The notes under the pieces: generated by a model
Databases searched by the model: none
The model's input: only the letters and a program-made list of their open reading frames with translations
Told to the model about the DNA's origin: nothing
Shown: positions 32,506 to 44,772 of the stretch, piece by piece
Layout of the letters: every line of letters starts with the position of its first letter
How positions within the stretch are numbered: position 1 is the first letter of the stretch
Assembly (NCBI GenBank): GCA_004794655.1
Contig: SMMW01000042.1
Span: 2,485,001 to 2,549,000 of the forward strand
Direction of reading: 5' to 3'
DNA from: Marisa cornuarietis
Taxonomy: Eukaryota > Mollusca > Gastropoda > Architaenioglossa > Ampullariidae
Length of the DNA stretch: 64,000 nucleotides
Program-made: the position numbers and the translations under genes

Positions 32506-32795
32506 GTGAAGATTTTTATAGCGCATATTCACACTCATAGAGAGCATGCTCTTAGCGCTTAAAATGGGGAAGAGACGTGGACAAGTAGATACAGAACACA
32601 GGGGACGAAAGAAAACGACAGTACTGACGACGAAACAGATAGCAAAAGGCATCAGGTAACAGGAACAGAGAAAAATAGTGATGGGTAAAGTAGCAAGAGG
32701 GAAGGGGGGTCAGAACTAGCATTGTGGACTGTGTTAGGAGTAATGCTCAAGGAAGAGGTGCGTTTTCAATGCAGATTTGAAAGATTCAATACACA
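32491..32795 (-). pseudogene. CR1-type LINE C-terminus and 3' UTR
   Basis: The minus strand reads ESFKSALKTHLFLEHYS then stop (about 32790-32735), followed by a 3' UTR ending GCGCTATAAAAATC and ATTATTATTATT. FKSxLKTHLF is the standard C-terminal motif of CR1/L2-type LINE RT ORFs. This links the many TATAGCGC...ATAAT ends in the window to CR1-type LINEs. Only the last 20-odd codons are present. Confidence 0.68.
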
Positions 32796-32954
32796 CACAC
32801 TCCTTCCAATACAGTTGCTGATGTAACTTTTTTATTATTAGTAGTAGTACTTTAAGACCGCGCTTATATCATCTTGCGTCGGCGGTAGCATAGATCATGA
32901 TGGTGATTATCATCATAATGATGGATGAAAAGAATGCCAATTATAGTACTTCTT

Positions 32955-33045
32955 CTCCACCATGCTATGATGATGATGATGATGATGTCCATTTTTAATG
33001 CGCAGGTATCCATTCAGAAGAATGCTCATTGCGCAGCAAAAACAA
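32955..33045 (-). repeat. (GAT)n and short CR1-type 3' end
   Basis: ATGATGATGATGATGATGTC, then TTTTTAATGCGCAGG and CTCATTGCGCAG. A degraded version of the same 3' end family. Confidence 0.5.
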
Positions 33046-33097
33046 AATAAATGAAAAAATAAGAAAAAATAAAAATTAAAAATATATCTCCTTCTGT

Positions 33098-34130
33098 GTA
33101 GATTGCATCAGTCCATCGAAACAGTTTGTGCTTTACCCAAACAACAAATCTTGGGTGGCCAAGAGCATAAGAGCAGTGCTGAATAAAAAGAAATCGGTGT
33201 TCTTCACGGGTTCTGCCCATCACAAGAAACTGGTACATAGAGAAGTACGCAATGCTATCCATCGGGTGAAGGGTAAATCAAAAGACTAAAATAGAGTCTC
33301 AGTTTGGTACAGGTTAAACCCGAGCATCTTGGCAGGGACTCAAGAACATGTTCAATGTTGAAGATCGGCTTAGGGGCTTTAAAGCCGAAATTTCTATCTC
33401 AGGCGTTGACAGTACATCTCTACCTAATTCTCTTAATTCTTTCTTGGCTCGTTTTGAGACACGCGACTTCTCCGTGAAAATTAAAGATGTGTTTAATTCT
33501 CTTCATCCTGTCCAGAGGGTTGAGATTCTTTAAAAAACAAGTTGTGGACCTGTTCCAGTAAGGCTTCAGGTCCAGATGATATTTGCGGTAGAACATTACG
33601 TTTCAGCGCGCACCATCTTGGAGGCATCCAACATCCGTTTTAGCTCTATGATTCACTCTCCATCCCTACTGCTTGGAAATTGTCTACTATTGTCCTAGTT
33701 CGTAAGAAAGCTTCAGCTCACCATCTTTAAGACTTTAGACTAGTGGCATCGTTGGTCATGAAAGTATGGGAGACAATCATGAAAGAACTGATCCTAAATG
33801 CGACTAACGAATGCCTCCCCCCCTGCAATTTGCATACCAGTCCAAAAGAAGTGTTGATGATGTGAAACTGTTTATCCTCCATACTTTGTTCAAACACCTG
33901 GAGAATCCACATGGCCATGGACGACTGTTGTTTGCTGACCTCTCATCGCCTTTCAACACCACCTAACCACATATCCTAGCTAGAAGACTCCTTGACGATT
34001 TTTCCCTTGACCATCAGCCAGTGTCATGGATAGTTCACTTTTTGGTTGACAGGCAGCAACGAGTACTTGTCAATGGCACTTTTCCGACTCCATCACAACG
34101 TGCACTGTCATTAAGTTCTTGTAAACCTCA
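33098..34130 (+). pseudogene. CR1/Jockey-type LINE RT fragment
   Basis: The plus strand reads YPNNKSWVAKSIRAVLNKKK, SVFFTGSAHHKKLVHREVRN and AIHRVKGKSKD, the linker of CR1-type ORF2 (NNKPWVTK...LN-KK-AF--G). After shifts it reads LPNSLNSFLARFETRDFS, PDDICGRTLRF, IPTAWKLSTIVLVRKK, LVMKVWETIMKELIL and LFADLSSPFNTT (degenerate RT A block, F-DLSSAFNT), then WIVHFLVDRQQRVLVNGTF-like text. At least six frameshifts or stops. The FADD block is not reached; the copy ends near 34130. It is a relic RT. Confidence 0.72.
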
Positions 34131-34944
34131 TCGGAGTAATTAAGTACAAGAATTTAGCAATTATTGTTTTAATCCTACACATGCTTCGAATTTTAGTCAA
34201 GTGTGACTAGCTGTCCGACGATAATCATCTGGTCAGACTATCATTTCAGTTGGAATATATTTAAACTTTAGTTTTTTTCCTACTTTAAGAAAGAAGCACA
34301 GTTTTAAAAGTTGACAAAACAATCAAGTAATTATTAACGCTACAACCATTAATTTATATGTAGGCAAGATATCCAATTTAGTATTTTTCAAATATTCCGC
34401 TTAAGACAATGTCAACAAATTTCTTCCAAACAATAATTTCATCTCTAGAAAGACCATATGATGTTATATATAGATATATGTGTGTGTAGGGAGAGCAATT
34501 TAGTACGCGTGTATACGTGACTATGCATATGTAAGTATAGACTTTGACGTGTGTTTTGTAATATGCTGTACATAAATACTTCAAGATTAGTTAAGCTTCA
34601 TTTTGAGAATTGATCTTTAATGCCGTCAAGCCACATTATTGTCTTACCTTGTATGACCTACATACGTAATCGCGTTGATAATCACACCTGTCAATGTGCT
34701 TGAGGAAGTAGAAGATATTAGCTGCTAGTACTCCCGCCTCTCCCAATGGAGTGGCGTGGTACCACGAGGGTCGACAAACATGGCTTCATGTCGAGCATGC
34801 CTCTTTTCCCTGCCATGCAATTTTGGCAATAAATTTTATTCATACAAGACTATACTATTGCAGGGCTGGTAAGGGGGTAGTTTGACTGGTTAATGTTTCA
34901 AATGTTCTCGACAAAATGAGGATGGACAAAACAATAATTTGCAG
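34131..34944. other. Unassigned AT-rich sequence
   Basis: Nothing recognised. The last bases before 34945 lead into the LINE target duplication. Confidence 0.4.
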
Positions 34945-35555
34945 TGATGTTAATTAATGTTTTACCTATCTTGGGTCCAAGATTTCAAACACCGGGGATG
35001 CGTAAGTGGAGATTCGAGCCCGACTGGCAAAAGCCAGCCATGTCTTTGCCTCACTCAGGAGCACATGGAAGGTAAAAAACATCAGCCAGAAGACCAATTT
35101 GAGAATCTTCAAGCCAAATGTGATCAGCACCCTTCTTTATGGATTAGAATCATGGAAGATGACCAAAAACATCGGTAACAGATGCCTCAGGCGCATACTT
35201 AACATCTTTTGGCCAAACACCATCACCAATGAAGAACTCCACCGAAGAACTGAAACCGAGTCCATCACCACACAGGTTCAACGAAGGCGTTGGCGATGGA
35301 TCGGACATGTGCTCCGCCAGCAGACAGCAGACCTCTCCAGAATCGCCCTACGATGGACTCCAGACGGCCGAAGAAAACGAGGCCGCCCAAAGGAAACCCG
35401 GAGAAGAACAGTGGAAAGGGAGATGAAAGGAAAGGGCTGGACATGGGGTCGCTTGGAGCGAGTTTCAGCCGATCGACATCAGTGGCGGGCTCTGGTTGAG
35501 GCCTTATGTGCAACTAGCACGAAGAGGATTGATTGATTGATTGATGTTAATTAAT
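34945..35555 (+). mobile_element. 5'-truncated RTE-type LINE with 14-bp target duplication
   Basis: The insert (34959-35541) starts at TYLGSKISNTGDA, has a stop at 35003-35005, then VEIRARLAKASHVFASLRST, KNISQKTNLRIFKPNVISTL, RCLRRILNIFWPNTITNEEL, RRRWRWIGHVLRQQTADLSR and GWTWGRLERVSADRHQWRAL. It ends in (GATT)n. This is the C-terminal post-RT segment of the 12064-14655 family. TGATGTTAATTAAT occurs immediately before (34945-34958) and after (35542-35555) it, a perfect target duplication although the first four bases overlap the tail repeat. The ORF is open for 176 codons, so this is a fairly recent insertion. Confidence 0.9.
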
Positions 35556-35879
35556 AATTCTGTTGATTTTACACCCGGCTGTGATAGTACTCACACACTC
35601 ATTCTCAGAGATGTGAGATCTTAGCTAACCAGGTTGTCCCAACGAATGTATGCCTTGATGATTAGATGACATTCCTTGCTTTTTCTTAAAAGCAACATTT
35701 GAATCGCCCAGTAATGCATTTTTTTATCTTGACAATTCCTCATAACATTTTCTTCGTTTGATATTGCATTACTTTAGTACAAATGTAAATGTAGTTCTTG
35801 AGTAGCTTAAGCTGCCCACGTGGGCGATTGTGAAGTTTATCAGAGATATTTCTTCTTAGTCATGATACAGTCTGAGAAC

Positions 35880-35950
35880 AATAATAAAAAAGAGCATTTA
35901 TATGGCGAATTTCTTCAAAGGGTAGCGAGCTCGTTGTGATTGACAAAAAG
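35880..35950 (-). repeat. CR1-type 3' end, degraded
   Basis: ATAATAAAAAAGAGCATTTA then TATGGCGAATTTC. Matches the family layout with a diverged TATAGCGC box. Confidence 0.45.
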
Positions 35951-36284
35951 AGAAGGACACATAAGAGACTAAATGGGAGAATTGAGATATGATAGTCGTG
36001 TAGAGTGATAGTACAGTGGATGCATGTAGTCTGGTGATGTTTTTTCACAATTCAGAGAAGTCAGATTTAAATTATTCAGATCTTATAAAAGCAGTATCAT
36101 CAGGTAACGACACCATACATTTACGTGTGCGTTCAGCGGACTGTTTACTCCAAACCCAAGCGGAGCGTCTAGCGGTTAATTTTCATGTCATAATCCCTTT
36201 CATATCATGTCTTTCTGAGCCACCTACCTCAAGACCGTCCTGTGGGATGGGAGGAGGTAGTTCTCAGTAGATTAAGGTTATGAC
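35951..36284. other. Unassigned sequence
   Basis: No recognisable feature. Confidence 0.4.
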
Positions 36285-36680
36285 ACATGCCGTGCAGTCG
36301 CACCTTTTACGAGTTGAACCCCAACCAGGTCGTCCTTGGTATCGGCGAATTTTTACAGTTGCATGTTTTATTAAATTGTCCTGGTTTTAAGAGTATCCGC
36401 CAGCAATTTTTTGCAGCAGTCACTATGTTTTTCCTATTTAGAGCCATCCCACCAGTAGCTATTATTTTTTCATTTTTAATGAGGATAGCGCTTTACCATC
36501 AGATTTGAAGTTTTATGTTTTATTAGATTATGTTCCGGTTTACTGGTGGCTTTATAAATCACAACACCCCTCTTTTACCTATTACCTACCATTTTATGTT
36601 CTTCTTGCTTCTTATGTTGGCTTTTGTTGTTTAGGTTCTTATTATATAGCCTAGGGTTTTTGATCGTAAACATTTTAATG
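36285..36680 (+). pseudogene. RNase H-type LINE 3' end, copy 2
   Basis: The plus strand reads HVLLNCPGFKSIRQQFFAAV, FFLFRAIPPVAIIFSFLMRI, then a stop at about 36506, followed by a 3' UTR that aligns with 38020-38180 (CACGACACTCC-like, TTTTACCT, TGTTGGCTTTTGTTGTTTA, AACATTTTAA). Same family as 2255-2600 (minus) and 37455-38190. Only the C-terminal 70 codons and UTR remain. Confidence 0.65.
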
Positions 36681-37454
36681 GATGATTACTTTCTCGCCGT
36701 GATATCTCTGTCCATTTATAGTGAAGTTTAAGAGCGGTTAAATGATGTCCCGTGGAAAAATTGTATAACCCGATTAGTAGTAATGACAGTCTCTTTTTAC
36801 ATTGCATATCGCGTTTCATTCTGCGTTATTAATTAAAAGTAAACGAGGGATTGCAATTGCAGAATTACGTGGCCCATTCGGAATGGATGAATCTAATTTT
36901 ACCATTTATTACGTTAGAGAAGATACAAGGGCATGATCTAAACCAAATAAAGATGGCGTGCGCTTTTTTTCTTTCTTGTAAAGCAGTACTGCCCTTTCGG
37001 TTAAAGTATATTCATAGTAAATGTTTTCTAACGCCAAGAAATTTTAAACTTAGTATGTTGCCGACGACTGAAAAGTCTAAGGTTGTATCTTTGTCATGCT
37101 TTTATATTCTGATAGGATGCTGTAAAAAAAGGCTAACGTCTACACAAAAATGTAAATACATACCCTAGAGGCTGCTGCTTAAACTATCGCAGCTTTATAT
37201 TTGATGCTTACGCGCCCCTTGGGCCCAGCTTCTCGTGCCAGGAGTGAACACCCAGCCTCTCTCTGGCTGGGAAACTAAGTTGGCCCACCCCTTTCTCTCA
37301 TGCTGTTCTTGTTTCTCCCTCACTGGCCCTTTCACCTATACTTGTTTTCGAACCAACCATCTCCCTTTTCAATTACAGTTTTATATTTCCTATTTTCTGC
37401 CTACACTGATCTTTCTCGTGCCTTTCTTTTGGTGTCGCTCTTTTTTCTGGGAGG
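36681..37454. other. Unassigned sequence
   Basis: AT-rich until 37200, then C/T-rich. A 105-codon frame at 36851-37168 is AT-driven and has no motif. The start of the LINE copy at 37455 may lie further upstream than I can recognise. Confidence 0.35.
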
Positions 37455-38190
37455 ATGGGACCTGGAGGCTGAAGTCACTGTTGGGTTCTCTGCAAGCTCT
37501 TCTCTCCCAACGTTTTGACTACTCGGAAAAAAGACATTTTCATCTGGGCTTCTGGCCTTGCTGGTATCTCAGGCAATGTTCGAGCGGACCAGCTTAGACT
37601 GCCAAGGTTGCATGTCAGTCTCCTGGTAAATTACACTCATTGGTATAATCAGACTGTAAGTCTATCCTTTCAGCCTATGTTCAGTCCCTTTGGCAACGCT
37701 ACTGGGACACTCTGGGCCAAAATAAATTCTATGCCACCCTTCGTTGTCTTTCAGACTGCCTGCCTTTGTGCCGTCCTTACTAGACTAAGGTAAGGACACA
37801 CCTATGCCACGCAATCGCACTTCTTACGAGGTGAACCACCACCATTTTGTCCTTGGTGTCAAGGAATGTTTAGTATTATTCATGTTTTAATTACTTGTCC
37901 TGAACTCCAGGGTATCCGACAGCAGGTTTTTTCAACAGGCTCCTTGTTTTCTTTGTTTAAGTCCGTCACGTTGGCAGCTATTTTTATTTTTTTAAGGAGA
38001 ATATGGCTTAACAATAAGATTTAATCTTTTTATGTCCTGGTTTGGTTTGTTAACGGCCTCTTGAGCCACGACACTCCTTTTTACACTTCAACCACTCTTT
38101 TACCTTTTTCTCGTTTCTTGTGTTGGCTTTTATTGTTTAATATGTAGTGGTTTTTGTCTCTAAACATTTTAAGGTAAGCCAACCAACCAA
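37455..38190 (+). pseudogene. RNase H-type LINE 3' portion, copy 3
   Basis: The plus strand reads SLLGSLQALLSQRFD, then (shifted) DIFIWASGLAGISGNVRADQ, which corresponds to the RNase H segment I-W-P-GH-GI-GN--AD of I/Jockey-type LINEs. Then LSAYVQSLWQRYWDTLGQNK, GEPPPFCPWC-like text, HVLITCPELQGIRQQVF, SLFKSVTLAAIFIFLRRIWL and a stop. A 3' UTR follows, ending near an (AACC)n run (AAGCCAACCAACCAACCAGC). The RNase H histidine position reads Leu here (ASGLAG for -PGHVG-). Frameshifts throughout. Confidence 0.7.
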
Positions 38191-41084
38191 CCAGCCTTAT
38201 TGTTTACGCTCTTTCACTTGCCTTTGAATAAACTTCTGATCAGCTTATCCATTTTTTCCATTTTTGGCACTTAGCCACACTCGTTTCCCTTGGCGAGTGT
38301 AGGAACACCTTGCGATTGTTATTGAAGGAATAGCGGCAGACTTGCATGGTGTGCACATGACAAGGCTGTGTATGCCAAATTTTACGGCAGCGATGCTGTT
38401 TTTACAATCTTTGTATCTCAAGTGCCAAGAAAACGACGGCAGTCAATGAAGACAAGAGTCAACAGTCAGCACGGTGGCCATTTACCAGTGCCGCCTTACG
38501 GCGGCCAGTAGAATATTTTGCCCATTTATGGCAGCGTTAGTCTGCCTATGTCTGTAAACGTGGCGTTTGTTCAGTTTGTCATTTTGTGTAGTTGGTCTTC
38601 TAAAATTACACGTCTGGAACCGCTTTTATCTCGGTTCCCTCTTAACTGTGATTTTCCATCCAGAAGCTGCGTGAGAGCTGGGAAACGCTAGCCTTGCAAG
38701 AGTTCATTTGCATGTAATGATGCTTTCATTTTCTTGTCGTGCGCGCGTCACTTTTTCCCCTTTCCAGTTTCCTGGTGCAGAGATCTGCGAAGAAGGTTAG
38801 ACTCCTGTTTATTGACTCAAGAGACCGATTGATAAAAAGAATTAAAAAAATTGAGAATAGCCTGCACCAATGAGCTAGAATTGAGGGGCGAGTGCAAGGC
38901 AAAATTGAGGAAAAAGTGAGGTACTGCCACCATCCAAAGGAAGTAAACGATCAGAGATTGTAAGAAAGAGTTCCTACTGAGATTTGCGCTTAATTTATTT
39001 GACAACAGCGGCCGTTATTTCCCTAATGATCTCACTTTCAACACAGTGGGCAAAGTGGAGAGAGAGGCTGACAGATGGAAGAATGAATGCATGGCCAATC
39101 TGATAAATAATGAATGATTTTCTGTGTCAGTGAATAAATAATCTTCTAGCAAGTACCAAAACAGCGCACTGATGACACAGAGTAGGGTTAGTCTTTTTTT
39201 TTAGAGAGAGGGAGGACAGAGAGAGAAGGACATAGAAATGTGCACACTCTTGAATGACAGGAAGAACGAGTCTAAAATAAAAGGACAGAAGGATTCAGTT
39301 CAGTTCTAATCAAACTATATTGTACATGTAAGGTACAAGGAAGGAACATTTTTTTCTGTGACTAAGAACAATTAAGACAACATATAACGAATAGACTAAC
39401 TATAACTAAAAGCACATACACACAGAAACTTTGCATTACAATGCCGTGCAAAATAGTCTTTCTTTTAATAAATACTCTTAATAACTATTTGATTGTACTC
39501 TGATTCACACGTCGTGCATGTCTTTTGGAGCAGGAGTGGGGCTCGGGATCTGCGCACGTATAGCAGCTACGTGATCATCGTATTTTGTTCCGCTGCGTGT
39601 AATATATTAATGTGAGTAGCCAGAGCTACGCATAGAACTTCTACACACGTGCCCTATTCCCCGGGACCGCTGTCTTGCGTGTGAACACACACTCTCTCTC
39701 TCACACACACATAGGGGTCTGAATTGCTCACGAGCTGCGCAGAGCTGAACCCTCCATAAATATTTTGGCAGCTTTTTTATAATCCATTGTAATTGGGGCA
39801 CTAGCTGGTGATGAGTCCGTGCCACAAGCCATGCCTTCAAGCAAACCTGAGTTCCGAAGAATTGGTTGAGGATTTATACCAATATTCTTCTCTTTCATGG
39901 TGAAGCGAGCTAGACTGAGGCTAAATGGGCGCGTCACCATGATTACGCCGAACTGACGTTATCATGTTAGGTCTCCTATTCTCACTTTTATGAAGCAGTT
40001 TCCTTATGCTGTGTGGGGACGTGGAACCCAAGATACATATTTCTAAATGGAATACAGATTTTTTTAATACCTTTGGTTTTAAGGGGGAGATGTTCATGTT
40101 ATTGCACGTGGAGTGTCTCTTACATCATAAATGACATAATTGCATAAGGTTCACTTACGCGCGACTGAACGCAATCTGATCTTGTCAGGTGATATCCGAA
40201 GTGTCTAGAATGCTATGGGACTTTAGGCACCTGGATTACACCCGAGTCGAGATGTGCGCGTGCGGTGAAATTGGCTTTTTTTTGGGGGGGGGGGGCTAGG
40301 CAAGCTTCGGAAGGGAACTGGTAATGAGAGATAGGACTAAGAAGAAACTTTTGCTTCTAACGTTGTTCTCCTGTTTCAGTTTTTTCAACCCTGGGTGAAA
40401 ATTTCTATATTTCTTCCAGGGAGTTTGTGGTAGTCCACGTGGACTCAAGCTGTTTTTAATGGATAAAACCTTTTAATTAATGACTTATAAACACACACAC
40501 CACATAGTAAGTGAGAGAGATTTTAAAATTTAACTATGAAATAAATGTAGCACTATCACATCGACACAATTATCAAATAGTTGCTACACAAAAGTACACG
40601 TTCTGAGATACCTTAATTTAAAACTTAGTACATTGATCAGAATAGATCGGTTGGTGGGTGCAAAGAGATTGGCATATAGACGTATTCTTTCTGAACTATG
40701 CTTAGAAGCATTTGTTTTTCAGTACAACAGGAAAGAAAGAAATACACGAGTGACGTGTTTGTAACTTGTAGTTTACAAGCTAAGTATACTAAGTGTACGA
40801 GTTAATAGTAAGATACTTCTTTACTGTATATAGATAATCGTAACTCATTAATATATCTTTTAATATAAACGAAAACAATATACATAATTTTCACTAAATT
40901 ACAAGTTAATAAACGAAAGAGAAGCGTGAAGACTACACAGCAAATAAAGTAACAAACAAGGCAATAAATTTGAAAATAGTGATTTTTACACGTGTTAGAT
41001 GAGTCTTAGACTTAGTCTTAGTTTTTTAATGTTCATCACTGATGATTCACGATCAATGATAATTATTAATCATGATTAGTGCGA
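38191..41084. other. Unassigned sequence with microsatellites
   Basis: Contains (CT/CA)n at 39688-39712 and T8G12 at 40276-40295; otherwise no gene or repeat family recognised. The left end of the following hAT element should lie here but no matching terminus was found. Confidence 0.4.
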
Positions 41085-42442
41085 TAATTTGGCTCTGCAT
41101 CTTGGCAACCAGAATGGGAATTTGTGGCTAAGAGTTTGTCAAATCCAACCTCATGTCATCCGCAGCATTCAATCTGTTTCTTGCCTTTGTTTCGATATGC
41201 AGAAGCGCAGAAAATCTACTCTCACAGAGATTATGTAAAGGCAAATGTAATTAAAGGTGGACCTTTAAGCATGATGACATTTGGTTGATACATAGTAGAT
41301 CAGAAGGTTACACGTTTTCCTGAAGGAAAATACGTGCAGAGGAATCACTCCGCCGATCCAAGAATTTACCTCGTACTTCATCAGGAATGCTGGAAACATT
41401 TGATGAAACAGAGAAGGGGTTTCGTACCAATGCAGTTTCATCATCTGTAAGCTCAGGGAACTACCGCTGAAATTCCTTTTCAAGGGATTCGATGTAATCG
41501 GTAATCTCTTCTTTCATGCAGTTCAACCTGAGATTCCTCAACCACACTGTAGTTTCTCGAACATGGTAATGTTTTCCAGGTTGACTTTTCGACGCCAGTT
41601 CTGCAGTGTGGATGTGAATGCCAGAAGACTGTCCTGAAATTGTATAGTATATGTCTCCCTTACCTGAAGTTTTAGGTTTAGTTCATTTAGCTTCCTTATA
41701 ATGTATGCAAGTCATTCCTTTCAATTTTTATCATTTAAATAAGCCAAAAGGTAGTGCGTCCCTTGAACTTCCAGGAACAACTGGAATTCATTTCTCAACT
41801 CAAAGACGCTATTGACAACGTTTTCTTTCGACAATCAGCGTACACAAGTGTAGTAAAGAAGAACTTCATTATCAGTATCCATGTTTTTACAAAGTTATTT
41901 AAAAAGGCGGCTGTTTATGGCTCCAGATTTGATGTAATTCACAGTTTTTAAAACCGACTCAAGTACTACTTGTAGAGGAGCGGGAAGAGTCTTATTAGCA
42001 AGAGCGTATCGGTGAATCATGCAGTTAATGCTTTTTGATTGAAAAGCAAGTTCTTTCACTTTCGTCAGAAAGCCAAACTTTGTCCCTAGACAGCTGGTGC
42101 TCCTTCTGTACAAACCTCACAGACATTTTCCACTGTCGGCCTGCAGCTTTGAAAAAGGTATTTTTCTTCTCTGAAACATCATCACCTTTTGTAGCTTGGG
42201 TCAATCCGTGTGCACAACTTCAGGTGCGATTCAGTAAGTGAAGTTATGTCAATCTCTAAGTGATAACTATTGTTAGAATAATTTTGATGATTACAATAAT
42301 TATGATTAAAGTTTACACTAAATTTAAAGATCGTTGAAACTGTAGGTTGAACGACATTGATCGTAAAACTTTCAAGTAATTATTGCAAACCTTGTGGCGA
42401 CCGCTCAAGAACCCTTCACGAACCACAGGTTGGAAACCACTG
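41085..42442 (-). pseudogene. hAT element with ZMYM6/GTF2IRD2-like transposase relic
   Basis: The right terminus reads GGTTGGAAACCACTG at 42428-42442, the inverse of the hAT end CAGTGGTTTCCAACC. Inside, on the minus strand: CTEGAPAV-LG, GFLTKVKELAFQSKSINCMI, HRYALANKTLPAPLQVVLES, VLKTVNYIKSGAINSRLFK, NEVLLYYTCVRWLSKEN-like text, NELNLKLQVRETYTIQFQDS, LLAFTSTLQNWRRKVNLENI, LTDDETALVRNPFSV and finally LCESRFSALLHIETKARNRL near 41150. This order (CTDGAPAM, HR-ALASKTLP, NY-K-S-LN-RLF, VRWLS, C-terminal LCE-GFSAL) is that of ZMYM6/GTF2IRD2-related hAT transposases. The zinc finger and first catalytic Asp region are deleted, and multiple stops and shifts occur. CTCTAGTA at 42443-42450 would be one target-duplication copy; its partner was not found. 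Confidence 0.8.
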
Positions 42443-42700
42443 CTCTAGTACAACACCGACGCAAGAAAATAAACGGAAATCATTGCAAGCAAAGAGAACA
42501 AATAGATTCGCGATGAGACCGCGATGCAATCCCATTATAACCACCCACATCAAAACAACAACGATATAGGATCAATGGAGTTACAATGTGATTACTGGAG
42601 TGCACTGTCGTCGATTTTAAGTGATTACAATGAAATGGCATAAAACGGTATATCAGATGAAGCAAGATGACAAAGTCAGGTCTGAAATCGACTCAGAAAA

Positions 42701-43936
42701 TATGCTGCTCAAAACAGTGGAAAGGCCAGTGGTATAGTAAATCACTATTCCGTGCCAAAAAAACAAAAAAACAAAAACAGACAATAACATTGAATCAAAG
42801 CATTTATTTATTCATTAAATGAAACATTATCAGCCAGTTTCATTTAAACAAATCATTTTAACAAGAATTTTAGCTTGGACTGACATAACCCGTGTTTTTT
42901 AAATTTCAAAAGAAACGTGATAGGAAAAGAAAGTCAGTATTGTGTCCACCATTGGCCTAAATGCAGGCAAGGCACCGTTGTCTCATGGAGTGATCAAGTA
43001 TTCTTAGAGTTCTTTGAGGAATTGCCTGCCACTCTTGCTGAAGAAACTAGTGCAGCTGATTGAGGTCAACTGCTGGGAGATGGTTGGCTCTGAGTCACTG
43101 GCCCAGGACATCCCACAGATGTTCAACGGGATTCAGATATGGGAAACAGACTGGCCAGTCCATGCAGTTGACTTGGTGCTGCTGCAGGTAGTCATTGACA
43201 AACTTGGACCTGTGCGGTCTTGCGTTGTCGTCAGGAAGAAAGGCGCCTGTTCCGATGGCCTGCTGTGCTGGCAGTACCAGAGGTTGTAAAATATAATCTC
43301 AAGATACCACGGCTGTCAGTTTACTTTACACAAAGTAGAGGGGAGCTCCGTAGGCCGTTCGCATCCCTGCTCACACCATGATGGATCCACCACCATAGCG
43401 ATCACGCTCCACCACAGTGAGATTGGGGTAACGCTCTCCCTGTCGTCTCCAGACGCGGATTCGGCCATCGTGGAAGTAAGTACCTGACAAAGCGATATTC
43501 ATCAGTAAAGAGGTCTGCGGCACACGGTTGCCTTGTCCATTCCAGATGGCGTTGTGCCCATGCAAGACGAGCAAAGTGGTGTGCAGGTGTGAGGACAGGA
43601 CGGACACTGGGTCACCTTGACCGAAGATTGTTCTTCCTGAGCCGGTTGCGAACCGTCTGTTCATAGACAGTTACGTTGGCGGCTGCTTACAGATCTCCCT
43701 TGAGAGTGCTGGCAGTAGATATTCTCTGTCTTAGAGCCGACTGAACAATGAACCTGTCCTGCTGTCTGGTACTTGATTGCAGCCGTCTGGGGTGTCTTAG
43801 CTCAGCAACACTTCCCGTTGCATTGTAGCGTTTTGATAACAGAGTGAGCAACTCACAATCGTCGGCCAAGTTCTCGAACGCCTACACCCTCCTGCAGCCA
43901 TGTAATGCAATGCAATAACCGTTCCTTGGTCGACAT
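42701..43936 (-). pseudogene. Tc1/mariner transposase, near full-length, inactivated
   Basis: The minus-strand frame runs from ATG (43936) to TAG (42957), about 326 codons as usual for Tc1. It shows MSTKERLLHCITWLQEGVGV, a helix-turn-helix region, YNATGSVAELRHPRRLQSST, QTVRNRLRKNNL and FTDEYRF with the first catalytic Asp (about 43505), then HDGRIRVWRRQGERYPNLTV, VERDRYGGGSIMV, DDNARPHRSKFVNDYLQQ with the second Asp (about 43220) and NPVEHLWDVLG with the final acidic residue (Glu, about 43110). It ends FLQQEWQAIPQRTLRILDHS. A left TIR-like TATGCTGCTCAAAACAGTGG lies at 42701. The opposite TIR is absent. Several frameshifts and stops, for example after TLKGDL, make it inactive. Confidence 0.87.
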
Positions 43937-44772
43937 TACTTCTTAAACAAGTGTCGTAATAATTTATGATTCATCATTTATGACAGTGTGTGCAGCTTTT
44001 TTTCATTATTGCTTCTCTCCGGTAAACATTAGTCTAAGAAACCTATATACTTTTGGAAAGGAAAAAGCTTGAACTTTGCAAAAAAAAGAAATGAAATTTG
44101 TCTACCTTTTACGCCGATGGCAGCAGCGATCCAAGAATAACCCCAATTCACATGGCGACAATAGTCACGGAAAACAAAGTTTCACTTCAAAGTCCTGTCC
44201 GTGTCCAAATATCGCTGTTACGTGTCCAAAACACAATGCAAACTACTTTGCAAGCATATTTACACAAGGTACTGGTCATCTGTTGTCCACTGACAAAGCC
44301 ACCAGGTCACAGTCCTACACCACAAAGCACGACCCTTGAATGACCCGTGAATATGAAACATGATACTGTTGAGTTTTTGCCGTGCAGTTTTTTCTCTTGC
44401 CTGCTGTCAGTTCACATCCTACAACACCTTCAAAAGTTAGTCTAGGACCTACCCACAGCAACTTCAATTTCCAGAGACATATTCGGCAGCATTTGGAGTA
44501 ATTTGCAGCAAAAATAATCGAATAAATACATTAAATACATTAAAATTAACTGTCAGAATCGCCATCAACATATTACTCCCGACTGGTGGCGCGCACAATG
44601 TCTCACAGTGGCTCATTTTTGATTTCCAAAAGCGCGCAAAATACTCATGCACAAAAATTTTTCAACACTGCAAATGGCGCTCAGAAGACCGAAGAAGAAT
44701 AAAACACGTTTTTTGATTGGTTGGCTTTTAAATAGATTGACCAATAGAAGTGTTTTCATGGGTTACTATGGC
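43937..44772. other. Unassigned sequence
   Basis: No second Tc1 TIR, gene or known repeat found. Confidence 0.4.

Noticed and set aside
36851..37168. 105-codon plus-strand frame
   Set aside because: AT-driven composition, no motif and no splice context.
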